From: UBA3206 sp963623875
Lineage (GTDB): Bacteria; Bacillota_I; Bacilli_A; Acholeplasmatales; Anaeroplasmataceae
Assembly: GCA_963623875.1 (NCBI GenBank)
Contig: CAVFNL010000045.1
Coordinates: forward strand, 1 to 64,000
DNA length: 64,000 nt
Direction: 5' to 3'
The translations under genes and the position numbers were made by a program. Shown piece after piece: positions 17,271-27,154 of the stretch (positions are counted from its first letter, which is position 1; the number at the start of each line of letters is the position of its first letter). A model generated the notes under the pieces. That model had not been told where the DNA came from, ran no database searches, and worked only from the letters and a program-made list of their open reading frames with translations.

Positions 17271-18278
17271 CTATAAGATATTTATGTTGTGCTTATCTAA
17301 AAGCTCTAAATCACTATCACTCCATACTGATGATTGAACTTCTCCAATATGCATTTTTTCAAGGAAAAACATACATAATCTAGATTGTCCTATTCCTCCA
17401 CCAATTGTAAGAGGTAGCTCATTATTTATTATACCCTTTACATAAGGATTTTCAAGTTTATTAAATTCCTTCTTTGAATTTAATTGCTTAACAACGCTTT
17501 TTTCATCAACTCTTATACCCATTGATGATACTTCATATGCACTATCAAGTACTGGATTATATAACAAAATATCTCCATTAAGTTTCCAGTCATCATAATC
17601 TGCGGCTCTTCCATCATGTGGCTCTCCATCTTTTAATGGCCAACCGATTTGATATAAGAAAACAGCTTTATGTTCTTTACATACTTTATTTTCTCTTTCT
17701 TTACGTGTCAAAGTAGGATACATTTCCTCAAGTTCTTTTGTTGAAATAAAAGTTATTTCGTTTGGTAATTTATCTTGAAATACGTTATATTTTTTATTAA
17801 TGCATTTTTCAGTACTTAAAAGAACTTTATATATCTTCTTAACTGTCTGTTTTAAAAATGATAATGTTCTATTCTTACGTGCAATAACTTTTTCCCAATC
17901 CCATTGGTCTACATAAATTGAGTGAAGATTATCTAATTCTTCATCACGTCTTATAGCATTCATGTCAGTATATAATCCTTCACCCTCGCTAAAACCATAA
18001 CGCTTTAAAGCATTTCTCTTCCATTTCGCAAGAGATTGAACAATTTCAACATTTCTTTTTAATTCTAATACATCAAATGATACAGCTCTTTCATAACCAT
18101 TTAAATTATCATTTAATCCTGTTTCAGGGAAAACGAATAATGGCGCAGAAACTCTTGTAAGATTTAGGGCTTTACTTAATTTTGTTTGGAAAGTATCCTT
18201 ACAAAATTCTATAGCACGCTCAGTTTCCATTAAATCTAGTTTTGATTTATAATCATCCTTTACAATTAAATTTTTCAT
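17271..18278 (-). CDS. asnA: Aspartate-ammonia ligase (asparagine synthetase A)
   Basis: 335 residues, the normal AsnA length. It is a class II aminoacyl-tRNA-synthetase-like fold that makes asparagine from aspartate, ammonia and ATP. Family landmarks include LNLTRVSAPLFV near the start, NDNLNGYERAVSFD, VDQWDWEKVI, DDWKLNGDILLYNPVLD, and the class II motif 3 stretch LTIGGGIGQSRLCMFFL. Its ATG overlaps the TGA of the upstream membrane gene (ATGA). It shares an operon with a GGDEF gene, an unusual partnership. Confidence 0.96.
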   Translation of the reverse strand: MKNLIVKDDYKSKLDLMETERAIEFCKDTFQTKLSKALNLTRVSAPLFVFPETGLNDNLNGYERAVSFDVLELKRNVEIVQSLAKWKRNALKRYGFSEGEGLYTDMNAIRRDEELDNLHSIYVDQWDWEKVIARKNRTLSFLKQTVKKIYKVLLSTEKCINKKYNVFQDKLPNEITFISTKELEEMYPTLTRKERENKVCKEHKAVFLYQIGWPLKDGEPHDGRAADYDDWKLNGDILLYNPVLDSAYEVSSMGIRVDEKSVVKQLNSKKEFNKLENPYVKGIINNELPLTIGGGIGQSRLCMFFLEKMHIGEVQSSVWSDSDLELLDKHNINIL

Positions 18279-18952
18279 ATTAATCCTCCATTCACTTTTA
18301 TAACACTCAAAATAAAATTATTCTCTACTTCAATTCTTGTTATCCATTCATTATATGTCCTATAATTTGTAGGCTCTAAAGATAGCACTTTACCATATGC
18401 ACCCTTTGCGATAGTTGTAATATATAGGGTCTTATCTATTATTTCATATCTATAATTTCTAAAATTTGATGATTTTATTTTAGATAAGTCTACATTAACA
18501 AAAGAGTCAAACCGAAAAACATAAAGTCTCATATAAAAAGGATTGAGCACATTACCTTTTATATATAATTTAAAGTTTGATGTAAACACTTCTACATCAT
18601 CATATTTTTTATATAGATTATAAAATAACTCCTTAGATAACACATAAGACTCATAATTAAACATTTTATATGCCTTTGAAAGTATTTTAGCATTTTCTAT
18701 TTTACTATAACCTTCAAGATAAGTATTTAGTGTATTATTTAATAGTTTCGTTCTTCTTTTGCTTTTTCTTATTATAAGCGCAATTATTACAACACTTTCA
18801 ATCATGCATAAAAGAACGCCAATAATGAAAAATATTGGATCCATTAAATACGCTAATAACAATCCTAACAAGAAAAATAAAATTCCAAGCCCAAATCTTA
18901 AAACACTAGCTGCTATGCTAGTTTGTTTTAAGTAATTAAATATTTTCTCCAA
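18275..18952 (-). CDS. Membrane protein of unknown function (first gene of the asnA operon)
   Basis: 225 residues. A short N-terminal stretch is followed by two membrane helices (about 18-38 and 40-62), then a basic RKSKRRTK stop-transfer and a soluble cytosolic domain of about 150 residues with beta-rich character. I do not recognise the family. It ends in TGA overlapping the asnA start, so the two are translationally coupled. An AT-rich gap separates it from the tRNA gene upstream. Confidence 0.75.
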   Translation of the reverse strand: MEKIFNYLKQTSIAASVLRFGLGILFFLLGLLLAYLMDPIFFIIGVLLCMIESVVIIALIIRKSKRRTKLLNNTLNTYLEGYSKIENAKILSKAYKMFNYESYVLSKELFYNLYKKYDDVEVFTSNFKLYIKGNVLNPFYMRLYVFRFDSFVNVDLSKIKSSNFRNYRYEIIDKTLYITTIAKGAYGKVLSLEPTNYRTYNEWITRIEVENNFILSVIKVNGGLI

Positions 18953-19087
18953 ATTTACTTACCTCTACTACACAATATTCTAACATAAATTTTATTCTTT
19001 AATTATAAATTTTTTATAAAAGTTGTTTTTTTGAATATTATATTTTCAAAAGCTAAATATTAACAAATAATATTTTTAAATTTTATA

Positions 19088-19108
19088 AAAAATACCCTTA
19101 ACAAGGGT
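19088..19108 (-). terminator. Terminator after tRNA-Gln
   Basis: TACCCTT / AAGGGTA stem with a GTT loop, followed on the minus strand by six T, just after the tRNA 3' end. Confidence 0.85.
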
Positions 19109-19116
19109 AATAAATA

Positions 19117-19192
19117 TGGCAGGACTAGTTGGATTCGAACCAACGAAATGATGGAGTCAGAGTCCACTGCCTTACCGCTTGGCTATAGTCCC
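19117..19192 (-). tRNA. tRNA-Gln (anticodon CTG)
   Basis: 76 nt with encoded CCA. The acceptor GGGACTA/TAGTCCT closes with a G-U first pair. The D-arm region GCCAAGCGGTAAGGC and T-arm GTTGG-TTCGAAT-CCAAC are intact. The anticodon loop CTCTGAC gives anticodon CTG, reading CAG. CAG should be a minor codon in this AT-rich sequence. A terminator follows. Confidence 0.93.
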
Positions 19193-19227
19193 ACCACTTA
19201 TTATAAATATTTTTTTAATTTATTCAA

Positions 19228-22200
19228 CTAAATATTTACAACCTTTATTTTTAAATCTTTTTTTATTACAACAAAACGTTTTTCTAATTCCTCTAAAGCC
19301 ATATCAAATTTAGACTCTATTTGTTTTGTAAGTTTTTTATATCCTAATAGTTTTAATACCATTTTATATAAATCTTCTTTAGTTAATGCTTCATTTTTTA
19401 TTAAAACATCTCTCATACCATAACATATTTCAACAACTGAAACATAACAAATATTTCTCACAGCAGATCCGTTTGCCGGAACTCTTAGTGAAATAGTATC
19501 CTTATTATTTATTAAATATCCATCTTTTGAAACTATTTCATTTTGATTTAAATGCATTGCTTTTAAAAGTTCAAATTCAACATATGGATCACCTTCAAAT
19601 ATTTCTTTATAACGTTCTATAAACCATTCTTCATTTAACGGCGATTCATTATCTAAAACTCTTTTTACAAGAGATTCAAAATCAATTTCATGATTTTTAT
19701 ATAGGTTTATTATTTTTTCATCTGGTGAATATACATATTCTTTAAATATTTTATCATTGCTATTTTCTTCAACCTCAATTTTAATTTCATCATCTTCTTG
19801 CCAAACATCATTTCTTAGTTTTTCTATAATTAACTTTTTACATAAGTTTTGATCCCTATACCATAAAGTAGAATATACTCTTATATATTTAAATCCACGT
19901 CTTTCTAATACACTCTCCCTTAAACGATATCTATCTGAAGACATTAAAGATTTATAATATGTTTCGCCATCACACTCTATTGCATACATAAAATCCCTAG
20001 AATTAGGTTTTTTTAACGCAATATCAATTTTATCTTGGCTATACCCTAGTTTATATACTCCTTCATATCCTTCTTCTAGTAAATAGTCATAAATAGCATG
20101 TGAAAAATCTATAGGTGTATTATTTGTTTCTAAAGTAGACATAACAGGTTCTTTTGCAAAACTTAAATATTTTTTTAAAAGCGAAACACCTAAAGCCTTA
20201 GAATCCGAAATATCAGTTGGCTCTATTGAGGTTACAAGTTTTATATTTAATTTAGCTCTCGATATTAAAACATTAAGTCTTCTTTCCCCACCTTCTCTAT
20301 TAAGAGGACCAAAGTTTTGAATAAATTTCTTATCTTTTGTATATCCATATCCCACAGATATAATAATAGTATCTCTTTCATCACCTTGTACTGTTTCAAG
20401 GTTTTTAATGAATAGTGGTTCAATTTCATTATCTAGATTGTCTTTTAAAGCATCCTTTAATTTTCTTTCAATTAATTTTTGTTGTGAAATAGATAGTGCT
20501 ACTACACCTATTGAACGAGTATTTTTATATTTTTGATAATGTTCAAGCACAAGATTTCTTACTTTTATCGCTTCTTCTTCATTACATCTTTGTTCTTTGT
20601 CATATATACCATTAACCTTATAATACTCTAATCCTTCATCTAGACCTTTATGTTTAGCATCAGGGAAAGATGTAAGAGAATTATTATAAATATATTTATT
20701 AGAGAATGCTATCAACTCTTCTTTTTGAGACCTATAATGCCAACTTAGATTGTATATTTTATAATTTTGCATGGCCATATCTAAGACTGACTCAAAATCC
20801 GAAGTTATCGCATCACAATCTTCAAGTGTCTGCATCTTAAAGAAATTTGTTGGTGGCATTTGCTTAGGATCCCCACATATAACTAGCTGTCTTCCTCTTA
20901 AGATTGCGCCTATGGAATCTTCAGGATATATTTGAGAAGCTTCATCAAATATTACTAAATCAAATTTAACATTTTTTGTTAAATACGTAGATACGCTAAG
21001 AGGTGACATTAAGAATACAGGTTTTAATGTTTGAATAAATTCAGGATTTAAATTAATAATTTCTCTTATTGATAACTGTCTTCTTTTCTTTAAATATTCT
21101 CTTTTGATTATTGATGGTATTGAACCTGACGCAATTTCATTTGGGCTTGGTTTCTTACTTAATATCATTTCTTTTATTAATGATTTATTTATATCTAGCC
21201 TTTTATAATCTAAACTCTTAAAATCTTGTTGTAGCTTTAACATCTCAAATATATTAAATTCTCTAAGAGATGGAATATCTTTTATAAGATTGTCTTTTAG
21301 TTTATTATAATATGAATATAAAAATACATTTTTAAATTCAGAGAACATATAATTATTATCTAAAGCATAATCTAAGAATTTTTTTGCATCATTCGCTTCT
21401 AGTTTATCTAAAACCTTATTCTTAAAATCTAAGTACCACTCTGACATATCGCTTTTAGATGTTGCGCTTACAATAATTTTATATAATTCATATATAGAAT
21501 AATTATTGATATCAATATTAAAAATATCTTTAGAAACAAAATCATCTATGAGTTTTTGTTTGTAATCATTTAACAAAACATTCTTATTTATTTTAAAATA
21601 TTTAACATCTATAATATTTTTAATAGCATTTAATGTTTTAAATAAATCTTTTGGACTTATCTCATCTATATCCTTAAACTTTAATATTTTATTGAACGCA
21701 TCAATATCTGTTATGTATTCAAGCGAAAGTGATTTATATTCATCTGACGAACTTAGTGCTTTAATGATTTCTTTTAAATTTATGTGTTTATACTTTAAAT
21801 ATAATCTAATTTCTTTTTTGAACTTTCTAAAACTAGGTCTTAAAAATTTAAAGTTTTTGTTTTTATATTTTAAGGCCTTATTCATAAATTCTTTCGTATC
21901 TATTTTTAAAATGTTATCATTAAATATTTTTTGATATGTTTTTTGCGCATTTTCCATCTTAGCTTTATTACAAGAAAGTTTATTTGCTAACTCAATGTAA
22001 TTTAAAATGTTTTTCTTACTAAAGAATTCTTTTTTATAATACTTTGAATCATAAACAACATTATATGATGTAATAAACTTATAATATTCATTTAATGATT
22101 TAATATCTATATCATATTCTTTTTTAATGTTTGTTACATTTTTTACAATAATAGCTAGTTCATTTTTAACATTTTCCAAAGTATTCTTATATTTTTTAAA

Positions 22201-23607
22201 ATTCTTTAAATCTTTAATTAAATAAAATGGAGTTTTTTTGTAATCATATGAAATAATATCTTCATAAGTTTTATAATTATCTAATGTCTTTACTACCTCA
22301 TCCCTATATTCTAACGATAGTTTTTTATCATCTATCGATATATCATTTTGATATTTTCTAACACTTTCAAGTAAGGAAAATACTTCATATGCTGACAGGT
22401 CATACACGTCTATTTTTTTATGTAGTGAATTTGCATAATCATCTAGCAAATTTTCTATTCCCATTATTTCATCAAGAGATTGTAGGGCTTCTTTTTTGGT
22501 TTTAGTTTTTTCTTTATATAATGTTTCATATAAATCTTTTATTACTTCTTTTTTATTAATATTTATAGAATGAAGCGGCAATAAGAATTCAGCAAAACTA
22601 CTGTTTTTAAGTTTATCGTATACAACATTTAAGGCAGCTAGTTTTTCTGATACAAAAAGCACTTTTTTCCCATCATAAATTGCGGATGAAATTATATTCG
22701 TGATTGTTTGTGATTTACCTGTACCAGGAGGTCCTACAAGAACAATACTTTCTCCTCTTCTTACTGCATTAATCGCATTTATTTGACTGTGATCGGCATC
22801 AAGAATAATTTTAGGAGCCGTTGATACATCTGCCATATCAACATTTGTTAAACTATCTTCATTAAACAAAGCTTTTATAAGATTATGTTTTTTTATTTCT
22901 TTTTCATTTTCTAAAATATCATAATACATATTAATTTTATTGAAACTGAAAAGTGAAATATATGATTCATTCGATACATAGAAGTTTAAATTTTCTAATT
23001 TTGAATTAACATTATCAATATAACTATTTAAATCAGTTGATAGATTAATATCCTCTATTTTAAGTTTATATTCTTGAAGTAATTTATGTTTAAAGTTAGG
23101 GTTTAAAATAGCTTCTTCTTCATTAAGAGATATTTTAAACGCCCTAGCGTTTTCAACAATATTTACAGGGACTAATATAAAAGGAGCTTTATAATTTGTA
23201 TTATCTTCTGTATAATTAAACATTCCAAAAGAAATATATAAAATATGAAGTCCTCTTTCTATCTTCGATTCATTATTTTTTTTAATAAGGTTTTTTAATA
23301 CTAAATTTACAGACCCTTTTTGTTTATATAAAATCATTTGATTATCTTTTATTAAATCTTCTATTTGTCTTAATACGTCTTCATATAAAATATCAGATTT
23401 AGATAAATCTTTTTCACCACTGAATTTAGATACATATTTATCAATATTAAATACTTCTATTTCGTTACCTAAAAAAAGCGTGTCGTATAGAGTTTTTATA
23501 TTTTGATTTTTTATTTCAACAGTTGTGTGGACACGTTCTTTAAAATTTATTAAATTATTCATTCTTGAAATGTCTAACAAACTATTTTCAATGCTTTTTA
23601 AATCCAA
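19228..23607 (-). CDS. Large DUF4011-type superfamily 1 helicase with C-terminal nuclease-like domain
   Basis: 1459 residues starting at a TTG preceded by GGGGG. The N-terminus (LLDISRMNNLINF) matches DUF4011. Superfamily 1 motifs follow: Walker A GPPGTGKSQT (about 293), FDEASQIYPEDS (about 893), SWHYRSQKEELI, and QGDERDTIIISVGYG and RLNVLISRAK at the end of the core. About residues 1170-1270 contain ECDGETYY and RESVLERRGFKYIRVYSTLWYRD, the pattern of the Vsr/MTES_1575 nuclease fold. A short C-terminal domain resembles DUF3320. Such DUF4011-helicase-Vsr proteins are linked to antiphage defence. It stands alone between a tRNA-Gln and an ABC operon. Confidence 0.85.
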   Translation of the reverse strand: MDLKSIENSLLDISRMNNLINFKERVHTTVEIKNQNIKTLYDTLFLGNEIEVFNIDKYVSKFSGEKDLSKSDILYEDVLRQIEDLIKDNQMILYKQKGSVNLVLKNLIKKNNESKIERGLHILYISFGMFNYTEDNTNYKAPFILVPVNIVENARAFKISLNEEEAILNPNFKHKLLQEYKLKIEDINLSTDLNSYIDNVNSKLENLNFYVSNESYISLFSFNKINMYYDILENEKEIKKHNLIKALFNEDSLTNVDMADVSTAPKIILDADHSQINAINAVRRGESIVLVGPPGTGKSQTITNIISSAIYDGKKVLFVSEKLAALNVVYDKLKNSSFAEFLLPLHSININKKEVIKDLYETLYKEKTKTKKEALQSLDEIMGIENLLDDYANSLHKKIDVYDLSAYEVFSLLESVRKYQNDISIDDKKLSLEYRDEVVKTLDNYKTYEDIISYDYKKTPFYLIKDLKNFKKYKNTLENVKNELAIIVKNVTNIKKEYDIDIKSLNEYYKFITSYNVVYDSKYYKKEFFSKKNILNYIELANKLSCNKAKMENAQKTYQKIFNDNILKIDTKEFMNKALKYKNKNFKFLRPSFRKFKKEIRLYLKYKHINLKEIIKALSSSDEYKSLSLEYITDIDAFNKILKFKDIDEISPKDLFKTLNAIKNIIDVKYFKINKNVLLNDYKQKLIDDFVSKDIFNIDINNYSIYELYKIIVSATSKSDMSEWYLDFKNKVLDKLEANDAKKFLDYALDNNYMFSEFKNVFLYSYYNKLKDNLIKDIPSLREFNIFEMLKLQQDFKSLDYKRLDINKSLIKEMILSKKPSPNEIASGSIPSIIKREYLKKRRQLSIREIINLNPEFIQTLKPVFLMSPLSVSTYLTKNVKFDLVIFDEASQIYPEDSIGAILRGRQLVICGDPKQMPPTNFFKMQTLEDCDAITSDFESVLDMAMQNYKIYNLSWHYRSQKEELIAFSNKYIYNNSLTSFPDAKHKGLDEGLEYYKVNGIYDKEQRCNEEEAIKVRNLVLEHYQKYKNTRSIGVVALSISQQKLIERKLKDALKDNLDNEIEPLFIKNLETVQGDERDTIIISVGYGYTKDKKFIQNFGPLNREGGERRLNVLISRAKLNIKLVTSIEPTDISDSKALGVSLLKKYLSFAKEPVMSTLETNNTPIDFSHAIYDYLLEEGYEGVYKLGYSQDKIDIALKKPNSRDFMYAIECDGETYYKSLMSSDRYRLRESVLERRGFKYIRVYSTLWYRDQNLCKKLIIEKLRNDVWQEDDEIKIEVEENSNDKIFKEYVYSPDEKIINLYKNHEIDFESLVKRVLDNESPLNEEWFIERYKEIFEGDPYVEFELLKAMHLNQNEIVSKDGYLINNKDTISLRVPANGSAVRNICYVSVVEICYGMRDVLIKNEALTKEDLYKMVLKLLGYKKLTKQIESKFDMALEELEKRFVVIKKDLKIKVVNI

Positions 23608-23625
23608 GAAAATTCCCCCTTTTGA

Positions 23626-23656
23626 AAAACAAAACCTTATTAGACAACTAATAAGG
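23626..23656 (-). terminator. Terminator of the ABC transporter operon
   Basis: Perfect 9-bp stem CCTTATTAG / CTAATAAGG with loop TTGT, then TTTTGTTTTT on the minus strand. Confidence 0.85.
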
Positions 23657-23709
23657 ATTTGTAATTTATACTTTTATGCTAACACAAAAATGTATGCTTT
23701 TCAACTTAT

Positions 23710-25983
23710 TTATTCACCATTCTTCAAAGCTTCAACCATTGATATATTTTTGTTCTTTCTAAGAGATATATATTCAACAAAAATTGATGTTATAAATGTT
23801 ATTAAAATTGATGTTAAATAAGTAAGAACTTTAGGAGTTGCGATCATTTCAAAATCATCACCTATTTTTTTCATAATTATCACGAGTGTTGCATATGATA
23901 TTGGTAATGATATTATAATACCTATTATTGTAAGATATAGATTTAATTTATTAGTTATTCTTTTTAATGTTTTATCTTTAAATCCTAATACTTTAAGGGT
24001 CGCAAGATCTCTTTGTCGTTCTAAAAAGCTCATTGATGAGATAGTGTATAGTACTACAACGCCAACAATTACTGCAGCTATTACTACAAGTATTATCATT
24101 TGATCTAATACATTTAACATTTGTAATAGAGAATCAATAACGCCTTGTTTAGTCTCCGTCTCTAAAACAATACTTGTATTAATATCTTTTGCTTCAAATG
24201 GGGTATAAAGTGAATCATATTTGTAATCTAAATTTATTTTTTTAGCATATTCATCACTTATGCTTATTCCTTCTGAACCAAATGTTCTATAAACTCCAAC
24301 AATAGGCATACTATAAGTTTTGCCATTTGTGCTTATAGTGATTAAATCCCCAACTTTATAACCTTTATCATATAATCTATAACATACATAAGCACCTTCA
24401 TCTTTTAACGTAAATGGTTTTTGCTTTTTGTTTAATAATTTAATATGATTAAATTTAGAATCATATACTGTCAACTGATAATATGTATTATCAAGGCTTA
24501 CATACATTGTAGAACTTGCGTCGGCCTCTAGGTCTTGTATTAGTTTTTCTATTTCATTATCATTTGCATTTGAAGATATATGCACTTTTGTATTATAGTT
24601 ATATGCATCATTATAACTATCTACAAGATTGTTTATAGTATCCTTCATGCCAAATGTATAAAACAAAAGTACAACTGAAGCAAATATACCAAATATTTGT
24701 AGTAATGTTCTACTCTTATGTCTAAACACATCTCTTATATTCCATCTTGTGCTAAATTTTAATTTTTGAAAAAATGAGAATTTTTCAACGAATATCGGTT
24801 TGTAATTTTTAGGTGTTTCCCTTTTAAACAGATTACAAGCCTTCTCTTTTAATGGAATTCTTATAAATAAATATGAAATAACGCCTAATAATATGATATA
24901 TATAAAAACTGCTATAAATGTATAAAATGGATAGCTTAATTTCCAACTAATTGGGTCAATATAAGTGGACATTGCGCCATTTTTATTCATTATAAAATAT
25001 GTTACGAATAATCCTAAACCCGTACCAAATATAGAAGATATAACCCCTATAAACACACCTATTAGGGTATATATTAGGCAGATTTTTTTGTTTTTAAATC
25101 CTAAGGCTTTAAACGTTGCGATTTCTGTTCTTTCCTTTTTAGATATTCTTTGGAATAGTGTTGTAAGAGATAATAAGACTATAACTACAAATATTATAGA
25201 TATTATGTTTGCACAAAGCTTTCCTTCTTCTACTTCTCCCATTGCAGCTTTATACATAGTATTATTCTCTTTTGATGTGATAGTTGCGGTTTTAGATAAA
25301 TTATTTTCAAATAACGCTTCTAATTTGCTTGAAGACATTTTAGTATTTATATTTATTTTATTATAACTAACATCAAGATTATATGTATCAAGTATTGCCT
25401 TATATGTTTCATATGATATATATGAATATCCATATGTTTTAAAATTAGGCATTATTTGCTTGCTTGATGGTTTTATTGGAATATAATAATTTGCAGCTTT
25501 AATGGATGACAATATCTTTAAATCTATATTAATATTTGCATATTTAAGTTTAATATTATCACCTATTGTAAGATTATTGTTTTTCATGAATTTATCGTTT
25601 AAATATATTCCATATGATGAGGATGTAAAATCATTACCTTTTACTTTAGAAAATGTATTTAGGCTATATTCGCTTAAAACAGTTACAGCTACATTATTTG
25701 CACTACCGTCTAGAGTTTCAGTAATAAAATCAAATTCTAAATTATATTCTATATCAGAAATATTATCTAAAAATTTAGTTTCTTCAGCCAAAAATCCTTC
25801 ATTAATTGATATTTGGTACTCTGGAAAATTATTTACTTTATATTGATTATTAGTAATACTTTTTATTGTATACCATTCACCGCAAAATCCCACATAAACA
25901 CCTATTGCAAGCACTGACATTATAATCATTGATATTATTTGTGCCCTATATACTTTAAGTAAACTTAAAAATTTCTTAAACAT
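23710..25983 (-). CDS. ABC exporter permease, FtsX/MacB type
   Basis: 757 residues from the ATG at 25983, where AGTGGAGTGG serves as ribosome site; a longer frame starts six codons earlier. One N-terminal membrane helix (about 12-33) is followed by a large extracytoplasmic domain. Then come two FtsX-type units, with helices at about 255-380 and at about 640-750, and further helices near 420. The repeated ATFKALGFKNKKI and ATLKVLGFKDKTL segments are the FtsX coupling motifs. It pairs with the ATPase whose gene ends one base upstream. Likely roles are export of a peptide or lipoprotein, or signal-linked envelope work; the substrate is unknown. Confidence 0.88.
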   Translation of the reverse strand: MFKKFLSLLKVYRAQIISMIIMSVLAIGVYVGFCGEWYTIKSITNNQYKVNNFPEYQISINEGFLAEETKFLDNISDIEYNLEFDFITETLDGSANNVAVTVLSEYSLNTFSKVKGNDFTSSSYGIYLNDKFMKNNNLTIGDNIKLKYANINIDLKILSSIKAANYYIPIKPSSKQIMPNFKTYGYSYISYETYKAILDTYNLDVSYNKININTKMSSSKLEALFENNLSKTATITSKENNTMYKAAMGEVEEGKLCANIISIIFVVIVLLSLTTLFQRISKKERTEIATFKALGFKNKKICLIYTLIGVFIGVISSIFGTGLGLFVTYFIMNKNGAMSTYIDPISWKLSYPFYTFIAVFIYIILLGVISYLFIRIPLKEKACNLFKRETPKNYKPIFVEKFSFFQKLKFSTRWNIRDVFRHKSRTLLQIFGIFASVVLLFYTFGMKDTINNLVDSYNDAYNYNTKVHISSNANDNEIEKLIQDLEADASSTMYVSLDNTYYQLTVYDSKFNHIKLLNKKQKPFTLKDEGAYVCYRLYDKGYKVGDLITISTNGKTYSMPIVGVYRTFGSEGISISDEYAKKINLDYKYDSLYTPFEAKDINTSIVLETETKQGVIDSLLQMLNVLDQMIILVVIAAVIVGVVVLYTISSMSFLERQRDLATLKVLGFKDKTLKRITNKLNLYLTIIGIIISLPISYATLVIIMKKIGDDFEMIATPKVLTYLTSILITFITSIFVEYISLRKNKNISMVEALKNGE

Positions 25984-25984
25984 A

Positions 25985-26698
25985 TTACCACTCCACTTCA
26001 TCTACTGTAAGTGGTGCTTCTTGATCTATAATTTTTTCTATTTTCCCACTTTTTACATATATTATAGTATCAGCCATTTTAGCAATATTTTGATTATGCG
26101 TTACAATAATAACTGTTTTATTATATTCTCTTGCAAGACGTAAAAATAGTTTTAAAACCATTTTACCACTTTCACTATCAAGCGCTCCTGTAGGCTCATC
26201 CGCAAGTAAAATTTTAGGGTTTTTACATATAGCTCTTGCGATACTTACTCTTTGTTGTTCACCACCTGATAATTTTAAAGGAAATTTCTTCATATGCTCT
26301 TTAAGCCCTACAGCCTGAAGCATTTCTTTAGGGTCTAGGGCATCTTTTGATATCTCTTTTACTAATGACACATTTTCATATACTGTAAGTGTTGGAATTA
26401 GGTTATAAAATTGAAAAACAAAGCCCACCTTTGAAGCTCTATATTCTGCTAAACTATTTTCATTATATTTTGATATATCTAAAGAATCTACAATAATATT
26501 TCCACTTGTTGGACTATCAAGTCCACCTAATAAATTTAAAATAGTAGATTTCCCTGCACCAGATGGTCCTAATATAACTACAAACTTTCCTTCTTTGATT
26601 GAAAATGATACATCATTAAGTGCATTAAAAGATGTTTCTCCTACGTTATATGTTTTTGTTATATTTGAAAGTTTAATAATTTCATTATCTTTTTCCAT
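25985..26698 (-). CDS. ABC transporter ATP-binding protein, MacB/LolD type
   Basis: 237 residues from the ATG at 26698, chosen because AAGGGAGGAG lies just upstream. Walker A GPSGAGKST (about 45), Q-loop VFQFYNLIP, signature LSGGEQQR, Walker B ILLADEPTGALD and the H-loop VTHN are intact. It powers the FtsX-type permease encoded one base downstream. A small hairpin lies between it and the flavodoxin gene, so the exporter may be expressed less than the upstream genes. Confidence 0.92.
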   Translation of the reverse strand: MEKDNEIIKLSNITKTYNVGETSFNALNDVSFSIKEGKFVVILGPSGAGKSTILNLLGGLDSPTSGNIIVDSLDISKYNENSLAEYRASKVGFVFQFYNLIPTLTVYENVSLVKEISKDALDPKEMLQAVGLKEHMKKFPLKLSGGEQQRVSIARAICKNPKILLADEPTGALDSESGKMVLKLFLRLAREYNKTVIIVTHNQNIAKMADTIIYVKSGKIEKIIDQEAPLTVDEVEW

Positions 26699-26717
26699 TA
26701 GTACTCCTCCCTTCACG

Positions 26718-26740
26718 CAAAAAAGGGATATTATCCCTTT
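26718..26740 (-). terminator. Partial terminator between flavodoxin and ABC genes
   Basis: AAAGGGATAA / TATCCCTTT stem followed by six T on the minus strand, overlapping the flavodoxin stop. The ABC ATPase starts only about 20 bases beyond, so it probably attenuates rather than fully ends transcription. Confidence 0.7.
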
Positions 26741-27135
26741 ATTGCGTTAATAAATGTATCGAAGTCACCTTCAACAGAATCAAAACCACCATTTGAAATT
26801 AAGCCTTCAGTAACTACATTAAGCCCTGCATCTTTTGCGTCATTTTGCCAGTTTTGCATCCATTCTCCTCCGCCCCATCCGTAGGAACCGAAAAATGCAT
26901 ATCTTTTATCTTTTCCATTTTCTTTTAATGTTTCATATAATGGTGCAAATTCTCCTTCTTCTAATTCTTCTGCACCCATCGCAGGACAACCTAAAACAAT
27001 AGTGTCATTTTTTAATACATCTGAAGCTGATACATCAGATACATTAACAGCACTAACACCTAGTGCATCCGCAATATTATTTGCCATATCCTCTGTATTC
27101 CCTGTTCCACTCCAATAAACTACAATAGTACTCAT
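26731..27135 (-). CDS. Flavodoxin
   Basis: A 134-residue short-chain flavodoxin. The FMN-phosphate loop YWSGTGNTEDMA starts at about residue 8, and the isoalloxazine loops include LGCPAMGAEELEE and the FFGSYGWGGGEW segment. Length and motifs match small clostridial flavodoxins. These replace ferredoxin as electron carrier when iron is scarce. This fits its place behind a DUF3793 gene under a putative iron-box promoter. Confidence 0.93.
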   Translation of the reverse strand: MSTIVVYWSGTGNTEDMANNIADALGVSAVNVSDVSASDVLKNDTIVLGCPAMGAEELEEGEFAPLYETLKENGKDKRYAFFGSYGWGGGEWMQNWQNDAKDAGLNVVTEGLISNGGFDSVEGDFDTFINAIKG

Positions 27136-27154
27136 ATTAAATCCTCCTTGTATA

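Noticed and set aside
1..23607. Type I RM operon and DUF4011 helicase as one defence island
   Set aside because: They are separated by about 15 kb of housekeeping genes (rnr, smpB, secG, leuA, asnA) with separate promoters and terminators.
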